Position numbers and translations under genes: made by a program
The notes under the pieces: generated by a model
What the model was told of the DNA's origin: nothing
What the model saw: the letters and a program-made list of their open reading frames with translations, nothing else
Database searches by the model: none
Shown: one piece after another, positions 45,432-55,251 of the stretch
How the letters are laid out: every line of letters starts with the position of its first letter
Numbering within the stretch: position 1 is the first letter of the stretch
DNA from: Devosia sp.
Lineage (GTDB): Bacteria > Pseudomonadota > Alphaproteobacteria > Rhizobiales > Devosiaceae
Length of the DNA stretch: 64,000 nucleotides
Assembly (NCBI GenBank): GCA_017794705.1
Contig: CP051235.1
Span: 2,109,010 to 2,173,009, forward strand
Reading direction: 5' to 3'

Positions 45432-48422
45432 ATGACACGACAGGAAAAGAACGAACAGTTCTTGCTCACCTCCTTCCTCGACGGCGGTAATGCCGCATAT
45501 ATCGAGGAACTCTACGCCCAGTTCATCAAGGATCCGAACAGCGTCGATGAATCCTGGCGCGGCTTCTTCGGCAAGCTTGGCGACAGCGCCGCCGACGTTT
45601 CGAAGAACGCCCAGGGTCCGAGTTGGGAGCGGCATGACTGGCCGCAATTGGTCAATGGCGAACTGGTCTCGGCGCTTGATGGTGACTGGGCCGAAATCGC
45701 CGTGAAGGCCGAAAAGGCGGTCACCAAAACGGCTGAAGCCAAGGGCGAAACGGTCAGCGCGGCGGCGGTCAACCAGGCGACACAGGATTCGATCAAGGCC
45801 ATCATGATGATCCGCGCCTATCGCATGCGCGGGCACCTGCATGCCGATCTTGATCCGCTCAAGCTCAAGGAACCGGACAGTCCCGAAGAATTGTCGGCAG
45901 AAGCCTACGGGTTCACCGAGGCCGATCTCGACCGCGAAATCTTCATCGATCACTATCTGGGGCTGGAATATGCCACCCCCCGGCAGATGGTCGACATTCT
46001 CAAGCGCACCTATTGTTCCACCCTCGGCATCGAGTTCATGCATATCTCCGACCCGGAAGCCAAAAGCTGGCTGCAGGAGCGGATCGAGGGGCCGGACAAG
46101 GAGATTTCCTTCTCAAAGCGCGGCAAGCTGGCCATTTTGAACAAGCTGATCGAGGCCGAAGGGTTCGAAAAGTTCCTCGACGTCAAATATACGGGCACCA
46201 AGCGGTTCGGGCTCGATGGCGGTGAATCGCTGATCCCGGCGCTCGAGCAGATCATCAAGCGCGGCGGCGCCCTGGGCGTGCGCGACATCGTTCTGGGCAT
46301 GGCCCACCGCGGACGCCTCAACGTCCTGACCCAGGTGATGGGCAAGCCGCATCGGGCGCTGTTCCACGAGTTCAAGGGCGGCGCCTATTACCCCGACGAT
46401 GTCGAGGGTTCCGGCGACGTGAAATATCACCTTGGCGCCTCTTCGGACCGCGAGTTCGACGGCAACAATGTGCATTTGAGCCTGACGGCCAACCCCTCGC
46501 ATCTGGAAATTGTTGATCCGGTGGTGCTCGGCAAGGCCCGCGCCAAGCAGGACCAGAATTCGGCCAAAGACGGGCTGTTCGTCGCCGACACGCGCGACAC
46601 GGACCGCGCTTCGGTGCTGCCGCTGTTGCTGCACGGCGATGCCGCCTTTGCCGGCCAGGGTGTGGTCGCAGAATGTTTTGCGCTGTCGGGCCTCAAGGGA
46701 CACCGTACCGGCGGCTCGATCCATTTCGTGATCAACAACCAGATCGGGTTCACCACCTCGCCGATCAATTCGCGTTCGTCGCCTTATCCGACCGACGTTG
46801 CCAAGATGATCGAGGCGCCGGTGTTCCATGTGAACGGCGATGACCCCGAAGCGGTGGTCTATGCGGCCAAGGTGGCGACCGAGTTCCGCCAGAAATTCGG
46901 CAAGCCGGTGGTCATCGACATGTTCTGTTACCGCCGGTTCGGCCACAATGAGGGTGACGATCCCAGCCTGACGCAGCCCCTGATGTATGACCGGATCAAG
47001 GGCCACAACACGACGCTCGAGATCTATTCGGAAAAGCTGATCAACGAAGGGCTGCTGACTGCGGAAGACGTGCAGAAGCTCAAGTCCGACTGGCGCGAGA
47101 AGCTCGATGGTGAGTTCACCGGCGGTGAGGACTACAAGCCCAACAAGGCTGACTGGCTGGATGGGGCGTGGAAGAAGGTCAAGCGGGCCGAGGACGAAGG
47201 CCCCCGCCGCGGCGACACGTCTGTTTCGCTTGAAAAGCTGAAACAGGTGGGTGCGGCACTGGTCGACGTGCCGGAAAACATCAAGGTTCATCGCACCCTG
47301 CAGCGTTTCCTCGACAAGCGCAAAAGCCTGATCGAGGAAGGCGAGGGCATCGACTGGGCAACCGCCGAAGCTTTGGCATTCGGCACCCTGCTTGACGAGG
47401 GCCATCCTGTGCGTCTCAGCGGGCAGGACGTGGAACGCGGCACGTTCGTGCAGCGCCACTCTGTGATCCACGATCAGGACAGCGAAGCAACATACGTACC
47501 GCTCAATCACATCTCGGACGGGCAGGCCCGCTACGAGGTGATCAACTCGCTTCTATCCGAAGAGGCGGTGCTCGGGTTCGAATATGGCTATTCGCTGGCG
47601 GAGCCCAACGCGCTGACCCTGTGGGAAGCCCAGTTCGGCGATTTCGTCAACGGCGCACAGGTGGTGATCGACCAGTTCATCTCCGCCGGCGAGCGCAAAT
47701 GGCTGCGGATGTCGGGTCTGGTCATGCTGTTGCCGCATGGTTACGAGGGCCAGGGCCCCGAGCACAGTTCGGCACGTCCCGAGCGGTTCCTGCAATTGTG
47801 CGCCGAGGACAATATGCAGGTGGCCAACTGCACGACCCCTGCCAACTATTTCCACATTCTCAGGCGTCAGCTGCGGCGTGAATTCCGCAAACCCTTGATC
47901 CTGATGACGCCCAAGAGCCTGTTGCGTCACAAACGTGCGGTGTCGGGCCTCAGCGAAATGGGGCCGGATTCCTGCTTCCATCGGCTGTTGTGGGACGATG
48001 CGGAAGCCCCGGGGGCGCCCAAGACCTCGATCAAGCTGACCTCGGACGACAAGATTCGCCGCGTCGTCCTGTGCACCGGCAAGGTTTACTACGACCTTCT
48101 GGAAAGCCGCGAAGCACGCGACATCAATGATGTCTACCTGATGCGGCTGGAGCAGCTTTATCCGTTCCCGGCCAAGGCCCTGCATGCCGAGTTGCAGCGC
48201 TTCCCCAATGCCGAGATCTTCTGGTGCCAGGAAGAGCCCAAGAACATGGGCTCCTGGGCCTTCATCCAGCCCTATGTGGAATGGGTGCTCGACCAGCTCG
48301 GTCGCGGCGGCGAGCGGCCGGTCTATATCGGGCGAGCGGCTTCGGCCTCGACGGCGACCGGCTTGATGAGCAAGCACAAGGCGGAACTTGAAGGGTTCCT
48401 CGACGAAGCCTTCGCCAAATAG
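45432..48422 (+). CDS. sucA: 2-oxoglutarate dehydrogenase E1 component SucA
   Basis: Thiamin-diphosphate-dependent decarboxylase of the 2-oxoglutarate dehydrogenase complex. The 996-residue length is normal. Motifs: SFLDGGNAAYIEELYAQF at the N-terminus, GMAHRGRLNVLTQVMGKP, GDAAFAGQGVVAEC (ThDP-binding region), FVINNQIGFTTSP, RRFGHNEGDDPSLTQPLMY and GYEGQGPEHSSARPERFLQL. The ATG at 45432 follows a GC-rich hairpin (45405-45419, AGGCGG/CCGCCT) that includes the likely ribosome site, which could modulate translation. Confidence 0.98.
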   Translation: MTRQEKNEQFLLTSFLDGGNAAYIEELYAQFIKDPNSVDESWRGFFGKLGDSAADVSKNAQGPSWERHDWPQLVNGELVSALDGDWAEIAVKAEKAVTKTAEAKGETVSAAAVNQATQDSIKAIMMIRAYRMRGHLHADLDPLKLKEPDSPEELSAEAYGFTEADLDREIFIDHYLGLEYATPRQMVDILKRTYCSTLGIEFMHISDPEAKSWLQERIEGPDKEISFSKRGKLAILNKLIEAEGFEKFLDVKYTGTKRFGLDGGESLIPALEQIIKRGGALGVRDIVLGMAHRGRLNVLTQVMGKPHRALFHEFKGGAYYPDDVEGSGDVKYHLGASSDREFDGNNVHLSLTANPSHLEIVDPVVLGKARAKQDQNSAKDGLFVADTRDTDRASVLPLLLHGDAAFAGQGVVAECFALSGLKGHRTGGSIHFVINNQIGFTTSPINSRSSPYPTDVAKMIEAPVFHVNGDDPEAVVYAAKVATEFRQKFGKPVVIDMFCYRRFGHNEGDDPSLTQPLMYDRIKGHNTTLEIYSEKLINEGLLTAEDVQKLKSDWREKLDGEFTGGEDYKPNKADWLDGAWKKVKRAEDEGPRRGDTSVSLEKLKQVGAALVDVPENIKVHRTLQRFLDKRKSLIEEGEGIDWATAEALAFGTLLDEGHPVRLSGQDVERGTFVQRHSVIHDQDSEATYVPLNHISDGQARYEVINSLLSEEAVLGFEYGYSLAEPNALTLWEAQFGDFVNGAQVVIDQFISAGERKWLRMSGLVMLLPHGYEGQGPEHSSARPERFLQLCAEDNMQVANCTTPANYFHILRRQLRREFRKPLILMTPKSLLRHKRAVSGLSEMGPDSCFHRLLWDDAEAPGAPKTSIKLTSDDKIRRVVLCTGKVYYDLLESREARDINDVYLMRLEQLYPFPAKALHAELQRFPNAEIFWCQEEPKNMGSWAFIQPYVEWVLDQLGRGGERPVYIGRAASASTATGLMSKHKAELEGFLDEAFAK

Positions 48423-48460
48423 ACAGATCAACCTGATTTTCCAACTTCAAGGACCACAGC

Positions 48461-49699
48461 ATGTCCACTGACATCAAAGTGCCCACACTGGGCGAAAGCG
48501 TCACCGAGGCCACGGTGGCCACCTGGTACAAGAAGGTGGGCGACAGCGTTGCCGCCGACGAACCGCTGGTGGAACTGGAAACCGACAAGGTAGCGGTGGA
48601 AGTGCCTTCGCCGGTGGCCGGCAAGCTGGAAGCGATCGTGGTGAGCGATGGCGAAACGGTTGAAGTGGGTGCACTCCTGGCCACCGTTGCCGAGGGCGAA
48701 GCCGGGGCCGCTGCCGAGGCGCCCAAGGAAGCAGCCAAGGCCGAAGAGGCCCCTGCCAAGTCGGAAGCCCCGAAGTCCAACGGTGAGATGCCGCCAAGCC
48801 CGGCCGCGGCCAAGCTGATGGAAGAAAAGTCGCTGTCCTCGGACGATGTCGAAGGCAGTGGCAAGCGCGGCCAGATCCTCAAGGAAGATGTGCTGGCCGC
48901 CGCCGATAAACCGGCAGCCGCGGCTCCGGCCCCAAAGACGGAAACAAAGTCCGAGCCCAAGCCCGCCGCACCGCGCCAGCCGTCGGCCGTTGAGGATGCG
49001 GCCCGCGAAGAGCGCGTGAAGATGACCCGGCTGCGCCAGACCATCGCCACGCGCCTCAAGGACGCGCAAAACACCGCCGCCATGCTCACGACCTTCAACG
49101 AGGTCGACATGGGTCCGGTCATGGAACTGCGCAAACAGTACAAGGACCTGTTCGAGAAAAAGCATGGCGTCAAACTCGGCTTCATGGGCTTTTTCACCAA
49201 GGCGGTGACCCATGCGCTCAAGGACGTCCCGGCGGTCAATGCCGAGGTTGACGGCACTGATCTGGTCTACAAGAACTACGCCCATATCGGCGTCGCGGTG
49301 GGCACCGACAAAGGGCTTGTGGTGCCAGTGGTGCGCGATGCCGACCAGATGAACATTGCCGAGATTGAAAAGGAAATCGGCCGGCTCGGCCGCGCCGCGC
49401 GCGACGGCAAGCTGGCGGTCGCCGACATGCAGGGCGGCACCTTCACCATCTCCAATGGCGGTGTCTATGGCTCGCTGATGTCAACGCCGATCCTCAACGC
49501 GCCGCAGTCCGGTATCCTCGGGATGCACAAGATCCAGGACCGGCCGATGGTCGTCGAGGGTGAAATCGTCATCCGCCCGATGATGTATCTGGCGCTTTCC
49601 TATGATCACCGGATCGTTGACGGCAAGGAAGCGGTGACCTTCCTGGTGCGTATCAAGGAAAGCCTCGAGGATCCGCAGCGTCTGGTGCTGGATCTCTGA
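48461..49699 (+). CDS. sucB: 2-oxoglutarate dehydrogenase E2 component SucB (OdhB)
   Basis: Dihydrolipoyl succinyltransferase. The 412 residues comprise a lipoyl domain with K43 in [15 protein letters not shown], an Ala/Pro/Glu linker, a peripheral-subunit-binding domain ([18 protein letters not shown] at about 111-150), a second linker, and the catalytic domain with [20 protein letters not shown] and the catalytic His-Asp in [16 protein letters not shown]. It lies 38 bases after sucA and passes into an SDR gene 21 bases later. Confidence 0.98.
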   Translation: MSTDIKVPTLGESVTEATVATWYKKVGDSVAADEPLVELETDKVAVEVPSPVAGKLEAIVVSDGETVEVGALLATVAEGEAGAAAEAPKEAAKAEEAPAKSEAPKSNGEMPPSPAAAKLMEEKSLSSDDVEGSGKRGQILKEDVLAAADKPAAAAPAPKTETKSEPKPAAPRQPSAVEDAAREERVKMTRLRQTIATRLKDAQNTAAMLTTFNEVDMGPVMELRKQYKDLFEKKHGVKLGFMGFFTKAVTHALKDVPAVNAEVDGTDLVYKNYAHIGVAVGTDKGLVVPVVRDADQMNIAEIEKEIGRLGRAARDGKLAVADMQGGTFTISNGGVYGSLMSTPILNAPQSGILGMHKIQDRPMVVEGEIVIRPMMYLALSYDHRIVDGKEAVTFLVRIKESLEDPQRLVLDL

Positions 49700-49720
49700 T
49701 CTTTAGGGAAAGACAGGCAG

Positions 49721-50482
49721 ATGGTTGAACGGGTTCTGGTCGTCACCGGCGGCAGCCGCGGAATTGGTGCGGCAACGGCAAAGCTTGCGGCGAGGGAACT
49801 CGGCTGGGCGATCTGCGTCAATTACGCCGGCAACCGCGAGGCGGCCGACAAGGTCGTCGCCGAAATCGAGGCGGCGGGCGGTGTGGCCTCCGCAGTGCAG
49901 GGCGATGTCTCAAAGCCTGAAGACATCCAGCGCATCTTTGCCCATGCCGACGGAATGGGTCAGGTTGTCGGGCTGGTCAACAATGCCGGCGTCGTCGATA
50001 CGGCGGCGCGGGTCGATGAGCTCAGCGCCGACCGGCTGGCGCGCATGTGGGCGGTCAACCTGACCGGCTCGTTCCTCTGCGCAGGTGAAGCGGTCAAGCG
50101 CATGTCGACCAAGAAGGGCGGGCCAGGCGGCGCCATCGTCAATCTGACGTCAGCCGCCGCAAAACTCGGCGCGCCGGGCGGCATGGTCCATTACGCCGCC
50201 TCCAAGGGCGGCATCGACACGTTTACCGTCGGGCTGGCGCTGGAGGTGGCCGGAGAAGGCATCCGCGTCAACGGCGTGCGGCCCGGCATCATCGATACCG
50301 ATATTCATGCTTCCGGCGGCGATCCGGACCGGGTGAACAAGATTTCGGCCGGCCTGCCCATGCCGCGCCCCGGCACTGCGGAGGAAGTGGCCGGGGCCAT
50401 TGTCTGGCTGTTGAGCGACAAGGCCTCATATTCCACCGGCACGGTCATTGAAGTCTCGGGCGGACGGGCGATCACGGTCTAG
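49721..50482 (+). CDS. SDR family oxidoreductase
   Basis: A 253-residue classical short-chain dehydrogenase/reductase: TGGSRGIGAATAKLAAREL (NAD(P)-binding), VNNAGV, the catalytic Ser in NLTSAAAKLGAPGG and YAASKGGI (catalytic Tyr and Lys), and RPGIIDTDIHASGG. Cytosolic; the substrate is unknown. In Rhizobiales an SDR gene often sits between sucB and lpdA, so the location is conserved and not evidence of a TCA role. The ATG at 49721 is 21 bases after sucB. Confidence 0.93.
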   Translation: MVERVLVVTGGSRGIGAATAKLAARELGWAICVNYAGNREAADKVVAEIEAAGGVASAVQGDVSKPEDIQRIFAHADGMGQVVGLVNNAGVVDTAARVDELSADRLARMWAVNLTGSFLCAGEAVKRMSTKKGGPGGAIVNLTSAAAKLGAPGGMVHYAASKGGIDTFTVGLALEVAGEGIRVNGVRPGIIDTDIHASGGDPDRVNKISAGLPMPRPGTAEEVAGAIVWLLSDKASYSTGTVIEVSGGRAITV

Positions 50483-50490
50483 GAGCGGCC

Positions 50491-50883
50491 ATGTCAATCG
50501 AGCTGATCTGTCTGGCGCTCAGCGTCCTTCTGGGACTGGTCTATCTTTCTGCCCAGACCTTCTGGCGCAAGGCGGAACTGGGCATCGAATATGATGTTAG
50601 CGCCCGCGACGAAGGGCGTGAGGTTGAAGGTGTCCTTGCCGGCCGCGCCGACCGCGCCTACCGGAATTTTCTAGAGACCTTCCCGATGTTCGTCGCCGCC
50701 GTGCTGCTGGTCGAACTGTCCGGCGGTTCGGACTGGCTGACGCAGGGTGGGGCCATCGCCTATGTGGCGCTGCGCACCGTCTATCTGCCGCTTTATCTCT
50801 TCGGCATCCCGTGGGTTCGCTCGTTCTCGTGGAACATTGCCACCGCCGGGCTGGCGGCGATGGTTCTGGGCGTGTTCGTCTGA
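50491..50883 (+). CDS. MAPEG family membrane protein
   Basis: A 130-residue protein with about four hydrophobic helices, in the MAPEG family (membrane-associated proteins in eicosanoid and glutathione metabolism). GRADRAYRNFLETFPMFVAA is the typical motif; AYVALRTVYLPLYLFGIPW is the third/fourth helix region. The bacterial role is unknown. It is 8 bases after the SDR gene and overlaps the LysE gene by one base (TGATG). Confidence 0.88.
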   Translation: MSIELICLALSVLLGLVYLSAQTFWRKAELGIEYDVSARDEGREVEGVLAGRADRAYRNFLETFPMFVAAVLLVELSGGSDWLTQGGAIAYVALRTVYLPLYLFGIPWVRSFSWNIATAGLAAMVLGVFV

Positions 50884-51518
50884 TGGCGTTCCCGTGGATT
50901 GAATATTTGTCGATCATGCTGGCCTTCGGCATCGGCGCGGTGTCGCCGGGGCCTGATTTCGCCATGGTGCTGCGCCAGTCGATCGCCCATGGCCGGCAGG
51001 CGGCGATTGCCACCAGTGTGGGGATTGCCTCGGCGATCCTGATCCATGGCGCCTATACGCTTTTGGGCATCGGGCTGATCGTGTCGCAATCGATCCTCTT
51101 GTTCTCAATCCTCAAATATGTCGGGGCCGCCTATCTGATCTGGCTGGGCATCAGCGCCCTGCGCGCGCCGGCGCCACAACCGCCGGAAAATCTCGATGCC
51201 GCGCCGCAGCGCCAGATGGACCTCGCGAAAGCCTTCGGCATCGGCTTTCTGACCAATTTGCTCAATCCCAAGGCGGTGCTGTTTTTCCTGTCGCTGTTTA
51301 CAACGCTGGTCAGTGCGGCTACGCCGCTGGCGGTGAAGGGGCTTTACGTCGGCTCGATGAGCGTGCTGCTGTGCGTCTGGTTTGTGCTGGTCAGCCTGTT
51401 TTTCACCACGCCGCGCATCCGGGCCGGCTTTTACCGGATGGGGCAATGGTTCAACCGGGCGACCGGGCTGGCGCTCATTCTTCTGGCCATCCGGGTGGCC
51501 GTGACGCAACGCAACTAA
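50883..51518 (+). CDS. LysE family translocator
   Basis: A 211-residue inner-membrane protein of the LysE/RhtB amino-acid exporter superfamily, about six helices. GAVSPGPDFAMVLRQSIAHGR near the N-terminus is the family signature; LKYVGAAYLIWLGISAL and GFLTNLLNPKAVLFFLSLF follow. The exported compound is unknown. Start ATG 50883 overlaps the MAPEG stop. lpdA begins 27 bases after it, so the transporter is embedded in the suc operon. Confidence 0.93.
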   Translation: MAFPWIEYLSIMLAFGIGAVSPGPDFAMVLRQSIAHGRQAAIATSVGIASAILIHGAYTLLGIGLIVSQSILLFSILKYVGAAYLIWLGISALRAPAPQPPENLDAAPQRQMDLAKAFGIGFLTNLLNPKAVLFFLSLFTTLVSAATPLAVKGLYVGSMSVLLCVWFVLVSLFFTTPRIRAGFYRMGQWFNRATGLALILLAIRVAVTQRN

Positions 51519-51545
51519 ACGGAACTGAAAAGGCAGACATCGACC

Positions 51546-52952
51546 ATGGCCGACAAGTTTGATCTCACGGTAATCGGCTCCGGCCCCGGCGGTTATGTGT
51601 GCGCGGTGCGCGCAGCGCAGATGGGCATGAAGGTCGCGGTGGTGGAAAAATGGCCGACCTTCGGCGGCACCTGTCTCAATATCGGCTGCATACCGTCCAA
51701 GGCGCTGCTCTATGCGTCCGAGCTCTACGCCGAGGCCGAGCACAAGTTCGATACGCTGGGGATCGATATTGACGGGCCGCGCCTCAACCTGCCGCAGATG
51801 CTGGCCCACAAGGACCAGGTGGTCGAAAGCAACGTCTCGGGCATTGATTACTTGTTCAAGAAGAACAAGATCACCTCGTTCCGCGGCACGGGATCGCTGG
51901 CTGCCGCCGGCAAGGTGCTGGTGACCCCGGAACAGGGCGACACGATCACCATCGAAACCGACAATATCGTTCTGGCGACTGGGTCGGTTTCGGCCAACCT
52001 GCCGGGCATTGATGTGGACGAAGAGCGCGTGGTCACCTCCACCGGCGCTCTGTCGCTGGAACAGGTGCCCGAGCACTTGCTGGTGGTCGGGGCCGGTGTC
52101 ATCGGGCTCGAACTGGGTTCGGTCTGGCAGCGGCTGGGGTCGAAGGTGACGGTGGTTGAATATCTCGACCGCATCCTGCCGGGCATGGATGGCGAGGTTG
52201 CCAAACAGTTCCAGCGGATGCTCACCAAGCAGGGGTTTGAATTCAAGCTGGGCGCCAAGGTGGCCGGCGTCGAAAAGGGCGATGAAGGACTTTACGTCAG
52301 CGTCGAACCCTCGAAAGGCGGCGACGCCGAGCAGATCAATTGCGATGTGGTGCTGGTCGCCATCGGCCGCACGCCGATGACCGAAGGGTTGGGGCTGGAC
52401 CTCGCCGGTGTCGAGGTTGACGAGCGCGGCCGCATCAAGACCGACAGCCACTTCCAGACCAATGTCAAAGGCGTTTATGCCATCGGCGACGTGATCGCCG
52501 GCCCGATGCTGGCGCACAAAGCCGAGGACGAGGGTGTGGCGGTCGCCGAAATCCTCGCCGGTCAGGCAGGTCATGTGAACTACAATGTCATTCCGGGTGT
52601 CGTTTACACCAATCCGGAAGTCGCTTCGGTCGGCAAGACCGAAGAAGAGCTAAAGGAAGCCGGGGTCGCCTACACGGTCGGCAAGTTCCCCTTCACGGCC
52701 AATGGCCGCGCCAAGGCCATGCTGGAAACGCAAGGGTTCATCAAGATCCTTGCCGACAAGTCAACTGACCGGGTTCTGGGCGCCCACATGGTGGGTCATG
52801 GCGTTGGCGAAATGATCCACGAGATCGCCGTGCTGATGGAGTTCGGCGGCTCCGCCGAGGATCTCGCCCGCACCTGCCACGCTCACCCCACCATGTCGGA
52901 AGCCGTACGCGAGGCGGCGCTCGCATGCGGGTTGGGTGCGATCCACATCTAG
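51546..52952 (+). CDS. lpdA: Dihydrolipoyl dehydrogenase LpdA
   Basis: FAD/NAD-dependent E3 component of the 2-oxoglutarate dehydrogenase complex. It has 468 residues: FAD-binding [19 protein letters not shown], redox-active C43 and C48 in [19 protein letters not shown]-binding [36 protein letters not shown] and the C-terminal His-Glu pair in [10 protein letters not shown]. Last gene of the mdh-suc-lpd run, followed by two palindromes. Confidence 0.98.
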   Translation: MADKFDLTVIGSGPGGYVCAVRAAQMGMKVAVVEKWPTFGGTCLNIGCIPSKALLYASELYAEAEHKFDTLGIDIDGPRLNLPQMLAHKDQVVESNVSGIDYLFKKNKITSFRGTGSLAAAGKVLVTPEQGDTITIETDNIVLATGSVSANLPGIDVDEERVVTSTGALSLEQVPEHLLVVGAGVIGLELGSVWQRLGSKVTVVEYLDRILPGMDGEVAKQFQRMLTKQGFEFKLGAKVAGVEKGDEGLYVSVEPSKGGDAEQINCDVVLVAIGRTPMTEGLGLDLAGVEVDERGRIKTDSHFQTNVKGVYAIGDVIAGPMLAHKAEDEGVAVAEILAGQAGHVNYNVIPGVVYTNPEVASVGKTEEELKEAGVAYTVGKFPFTANGRAKAMLETQGFIKILADKSTDRVLGAHMVGHGVGEMIHEIAVLMEFGGSAEDLARTCHAHPTMSEAVREAALACGLGAIHI

Positions 52953-52959
52953 GCCAGGC

Positions 52960-52980
52960 CCCCGGGACCTGATCCCGGGG
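52960..52980. repeat. Palindromic repeat, copy 1 (CCCGGGACCTGATCCCGGG type)
   Basis: CCCCGGGA (52960-52967) and TCCCGGGG (52973-52980) form an 8-bp stem with a 5-base loop. It lies right after the lpdA stop and shares its core with copy 2 at 53031-53053. The CCCGGGACYTGATCCCGGG core is a dispersed palindrome in several Rhizobiales genomes; in this place it may help end transcription of the convergent lpdA and repeat-protein genes. Confidence 0.55.
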
Positions 52981-53030
52981 CGACCCAAAAATAGTTGGTT
53001 CCAGTTCTTGTAGCCCGAACCCAACTTGTC

Positions 53031-53053
53031 GTCCCGGGACTTGATCCCGGGAC
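53031..53053. repeat. Palindromic repeat, copy 2 (TCGTCCCGGGACTTGATCCCGGG type)
   Basis: GTCCCGGGA (53031-53039) and TCCCGGGAC (53045-53053) make a 9-bp stem with loop CTTGA. It is 50 bases from copy 1 and 12 bases from the stop of the convergent repeat-protein gene. Two copies so close together suggest a REP-like pair. Confidence 0.55.
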
Positions 53054-53065
53054 CCATGCAGCCCG

Positions 53066-55156
53066 TCACATCAACTGGATATTGCCGGCGTTGTACTGTT
53101 CGCGGCAGTCGGTGGCGTCGCCCATGATGTTGACGTCATTGAGCGTGTCGTCAAAGGCCATGCCGGGGCCCTTGAAGCGCGGGTCGTCGCATTCGCCATC
53201 GTTGGGCCACTGGCCACTGTCGTTGCCGAAATCAATGCCGGATGTATCGACCAGCGGGGTCTGGCCGGCGGCGAGTTGGACCTGACCGGCGTTGAACAGG
53301 CTGCGGCAGTCTGTTGCGTCGTGGCCAATGTTGGCTTCATCAAGGGTGGAAGCCGCCGCCATGCCTGCGCCGGTGAAGCGCATGTCGTCGCATTCATTGT
53401 CGTTCGGCCAGGCGCCGGTATCGTCGCCGAAGTCGATGTCGCCAGTGCCGGCGGGGGCCGACTTGCCGGCGATCAACTGGACATCCCCGGATTCATAGAG
53501 CGCCATGCAGTCGGTGGCGTCATGGCCCTCGTTCTGGGTGGTCAGCGAACTGGGGGTGGCCATGCCCGGACCCTCGAAGCGCGGATCGTCGCACTCGCCG
53601 TCATTGGGCCAGCCGCCATTGTTGTCGCCGAAATCGATGCCATCCAACATGCCGTTGAATTCTTCCGGCTGGCTGTCGGCCAACTGGATGCGGCCACGTT
53701 CGAACAGGCTGCGGCAGTCGGTGGCATCCCGGCCCACCGCGTCATCGGTGACGAAACCGGCGTTGGCCATGCCTTCGCCGGTGAAACGCGGATCCTCGCA
53801 TTCGCCGTCGTCTGGCCAGGTGCCGCTGTCGTCGCCGAAATCGATGCCGGAGGTGTCGACCATAGTGTCGGCGGGATGGCCGACAAAGATCACCTCGTCT
53901 GTCTGGTACAGGTTCAGGCAATCGGAAGCGTCGCGATAGTCATTGGTCCCGTCGAGATATTCCTCGGCAGCCATGCCGGCACCCTGGAAGCGGGTGTCGT
54001 CACATTCGCCGTCCTCGGGCCAGGTGCCGCTGTCATCACCGAAGTCGATGTCGTCGAAAATGTTCTGGCCGGTGGTGCGTTGGACGGCCCCGGCCACGGT
54101 GACCTGACCGGTGATATAGTGCATGCGGCAGTCCGAGGCGTCGCGGGAGATGTTGGCGTCGCTGAGATATTCGTGGAAGGCCATGCCCGGTCCCTCGAAG
54201 CGCGGGTCATCGCACTCGCCGTCATTCGGCCATTCGCCCGAATCGTCGCCGAAGTCGATGCCGGCCGTCGCCGGGTCATTGTTCTGCAATTCCGCCGAAC
54301 CGATCAGGGTCAGGCTGCCTTCCTGATAGAAGGTCAGGCAGTCGGTGGCGTCGTGGCCGAGATGGGCGCCGGAGGGGGATTCGGCCATGCCTTCGCCCTC
54401 AAAACGCGGGTCGTCGCATTCGCCGTCCTCGGCCCATTCAGAAGTATTGTCGCCGAAGTCGATACCGTCTGCGGTGACCTGCTCCATCGCGGGATCGTCG
54501 CCGAGATAGACGACGCTGCCGGCAAGGAAGAGTTCGCGGCAGTCGGTGGCATCATGACCGAGGTGGTCATCACCCAGATTGACCGCCGAGCCCTCGCCGT
54601 CAAAGCGCGGATCATCGCACTCGCCGTCATTGTTCCACTGGCCGGCATCGTCACCGAAATCAATGTCACCGACCAGTTCGGTCGGCGCCGGCTTGAGCCT
54701 GATCAGGCCCTCGTCAAAAAGCGCCTGACAGTCGCTGGCGTCGTGCCCGCGGTCGGCCTCGATCAGTTCGATGGCCATGTGCTCGCCGACGAAGCGCGGG
54801 TCGTCACACTCGCCATCATTGGCGAAAAGCGACGTGTCATCGCCAAAATCGATTGGTCCGGTGTCGGCCACAGGGGCCACCGGCGTGTCGGCCACGTCCA
54901 GCGATTCACCCGCGATCAGGCTGATCTCGCCCGCCTCATAAAGCGTCCGGCAGTCGGTGGCGTCATGGCCGCGGTCCTCCTCAACCAGAATCGTCGCGGC
55001 GCCCGGCCCTTCAAAGCGGGGATCGTCGCATTCGCCGTCATTCGACCAGACGCTGGCGTCATCGCCAAATCCGTCGGACTGGGCGTAGGCGGCGCTGCTT
55101 GCGAAAGCCAGCAGCACGATGGACAAAAACAGGCGGATGAAATGAGTTAGCGGCAC
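53066..55156 (-). CDS. Secreted protein of ten tandem Cys/Asp repeats
   Basis: Unrecognised extracytoplasmic protein of about 696 residues. The start is taken as GTG 55156 (MPLTHFIRLF), preceded by GGGAGGGA; the ATG at 55192 lacks such a site. A signal peptide ends ...FASSAAYAQ, then ten repeats of about 55-75 residues follow with almost no other sequence. The consensus is DFGDDSGxWPNDGECDDPRF-x-G-x-GMA...HDATDCRxLY-x-x-G, so each repeat has two cysteines (in GECDD and DCR) and 8-10 Asp. One intra-repeat disulfide and Ca2+ binding seem plausible. It is convergent with lpdA. Repeats this similar could shrink or grow by recombination. Confidence 0.8.
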   Translation of the reverse strand: MPLTHFIRLFLSIVLLAFASSAAYAQSDGFGDDASVWSNDGECDDPRFEGPGAATILVEEDRGHDATDCRTLYEAGEISLIAGESLDVADTPVAPVADTGPIDFGDDTSLFANDGECDDPRFVGEHMAIELIEADRGHDASDCQALFDEGLIRLKPAPTELVGDIDFGDDAGQWNNDGECDDPRFDGEGSAVNLGDDHLGHDATDCRELFLAGSVVYLGDDPAMEQVTADGIDFGDNTSEWAEDGECDDPRFEGEGMAESPSGAHLGHDATDCLTFYQEGSLTLIGSAELQNNDPATAGIDFGDDSGEWPNDGECDDPRFEGPGMAFHEYLSDANISRDASDCRMHYITGQVTVAGAVQRTTGQNIFDDIDFGDDSGTWPEDGECDDTRFQGAGMAAEEYLDGTNDYRDASDCLNLYQTDEVIFVGHPADTMVDTSGIDFGDDSGTWPDDGECEDPRFTGEGMANAGFVTDDAVGRDATDCRSLFERGRIQLADSQPEEFNGMLDGIDFGDNNGGWPNDGECDDPRFEGPGMATPSSLTTQNEGHDATDCMALYESGDVQLIAGKSAPAGTGDIDFGDDTGAWPNDNECDDMRFTGAGMAAASTLDEANIGHDATDCRSLFNAGQVQLAAGQTPLVDTSGIDFGNDSGQWPNDGECDDPRFKGPGMAFDDTLNDVNIMGDATDCREQYNAGNIQLM

Positions 55157-55251
55157 GCGGGGTCCCTCCCTGGCAGGACGATGATGCACCATATTCGGGA
55201 AATATGAAGGCGGCTAGGCCGAAGCTCCGCAAAAAATCACAAGGCGAGTGA

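Noticed and set aside
53276-55150. 624-codon open frame on the plus strand opposite the ten-repeat protein, with repeated peptide sequence
   Set aside because: The repeats are only the complement of the coding repeats; the minus-strand frame has a signal peptide, ribosome site and consistent Cys/Asp motifs.
53066-55156. Tandem DNA repeats as a possible CRISPR or satellite array
   Set aside because: The period is about 190-225 bases and the repeats are in frame within one coding sequence with conserved residues, so it is a protein repeat.
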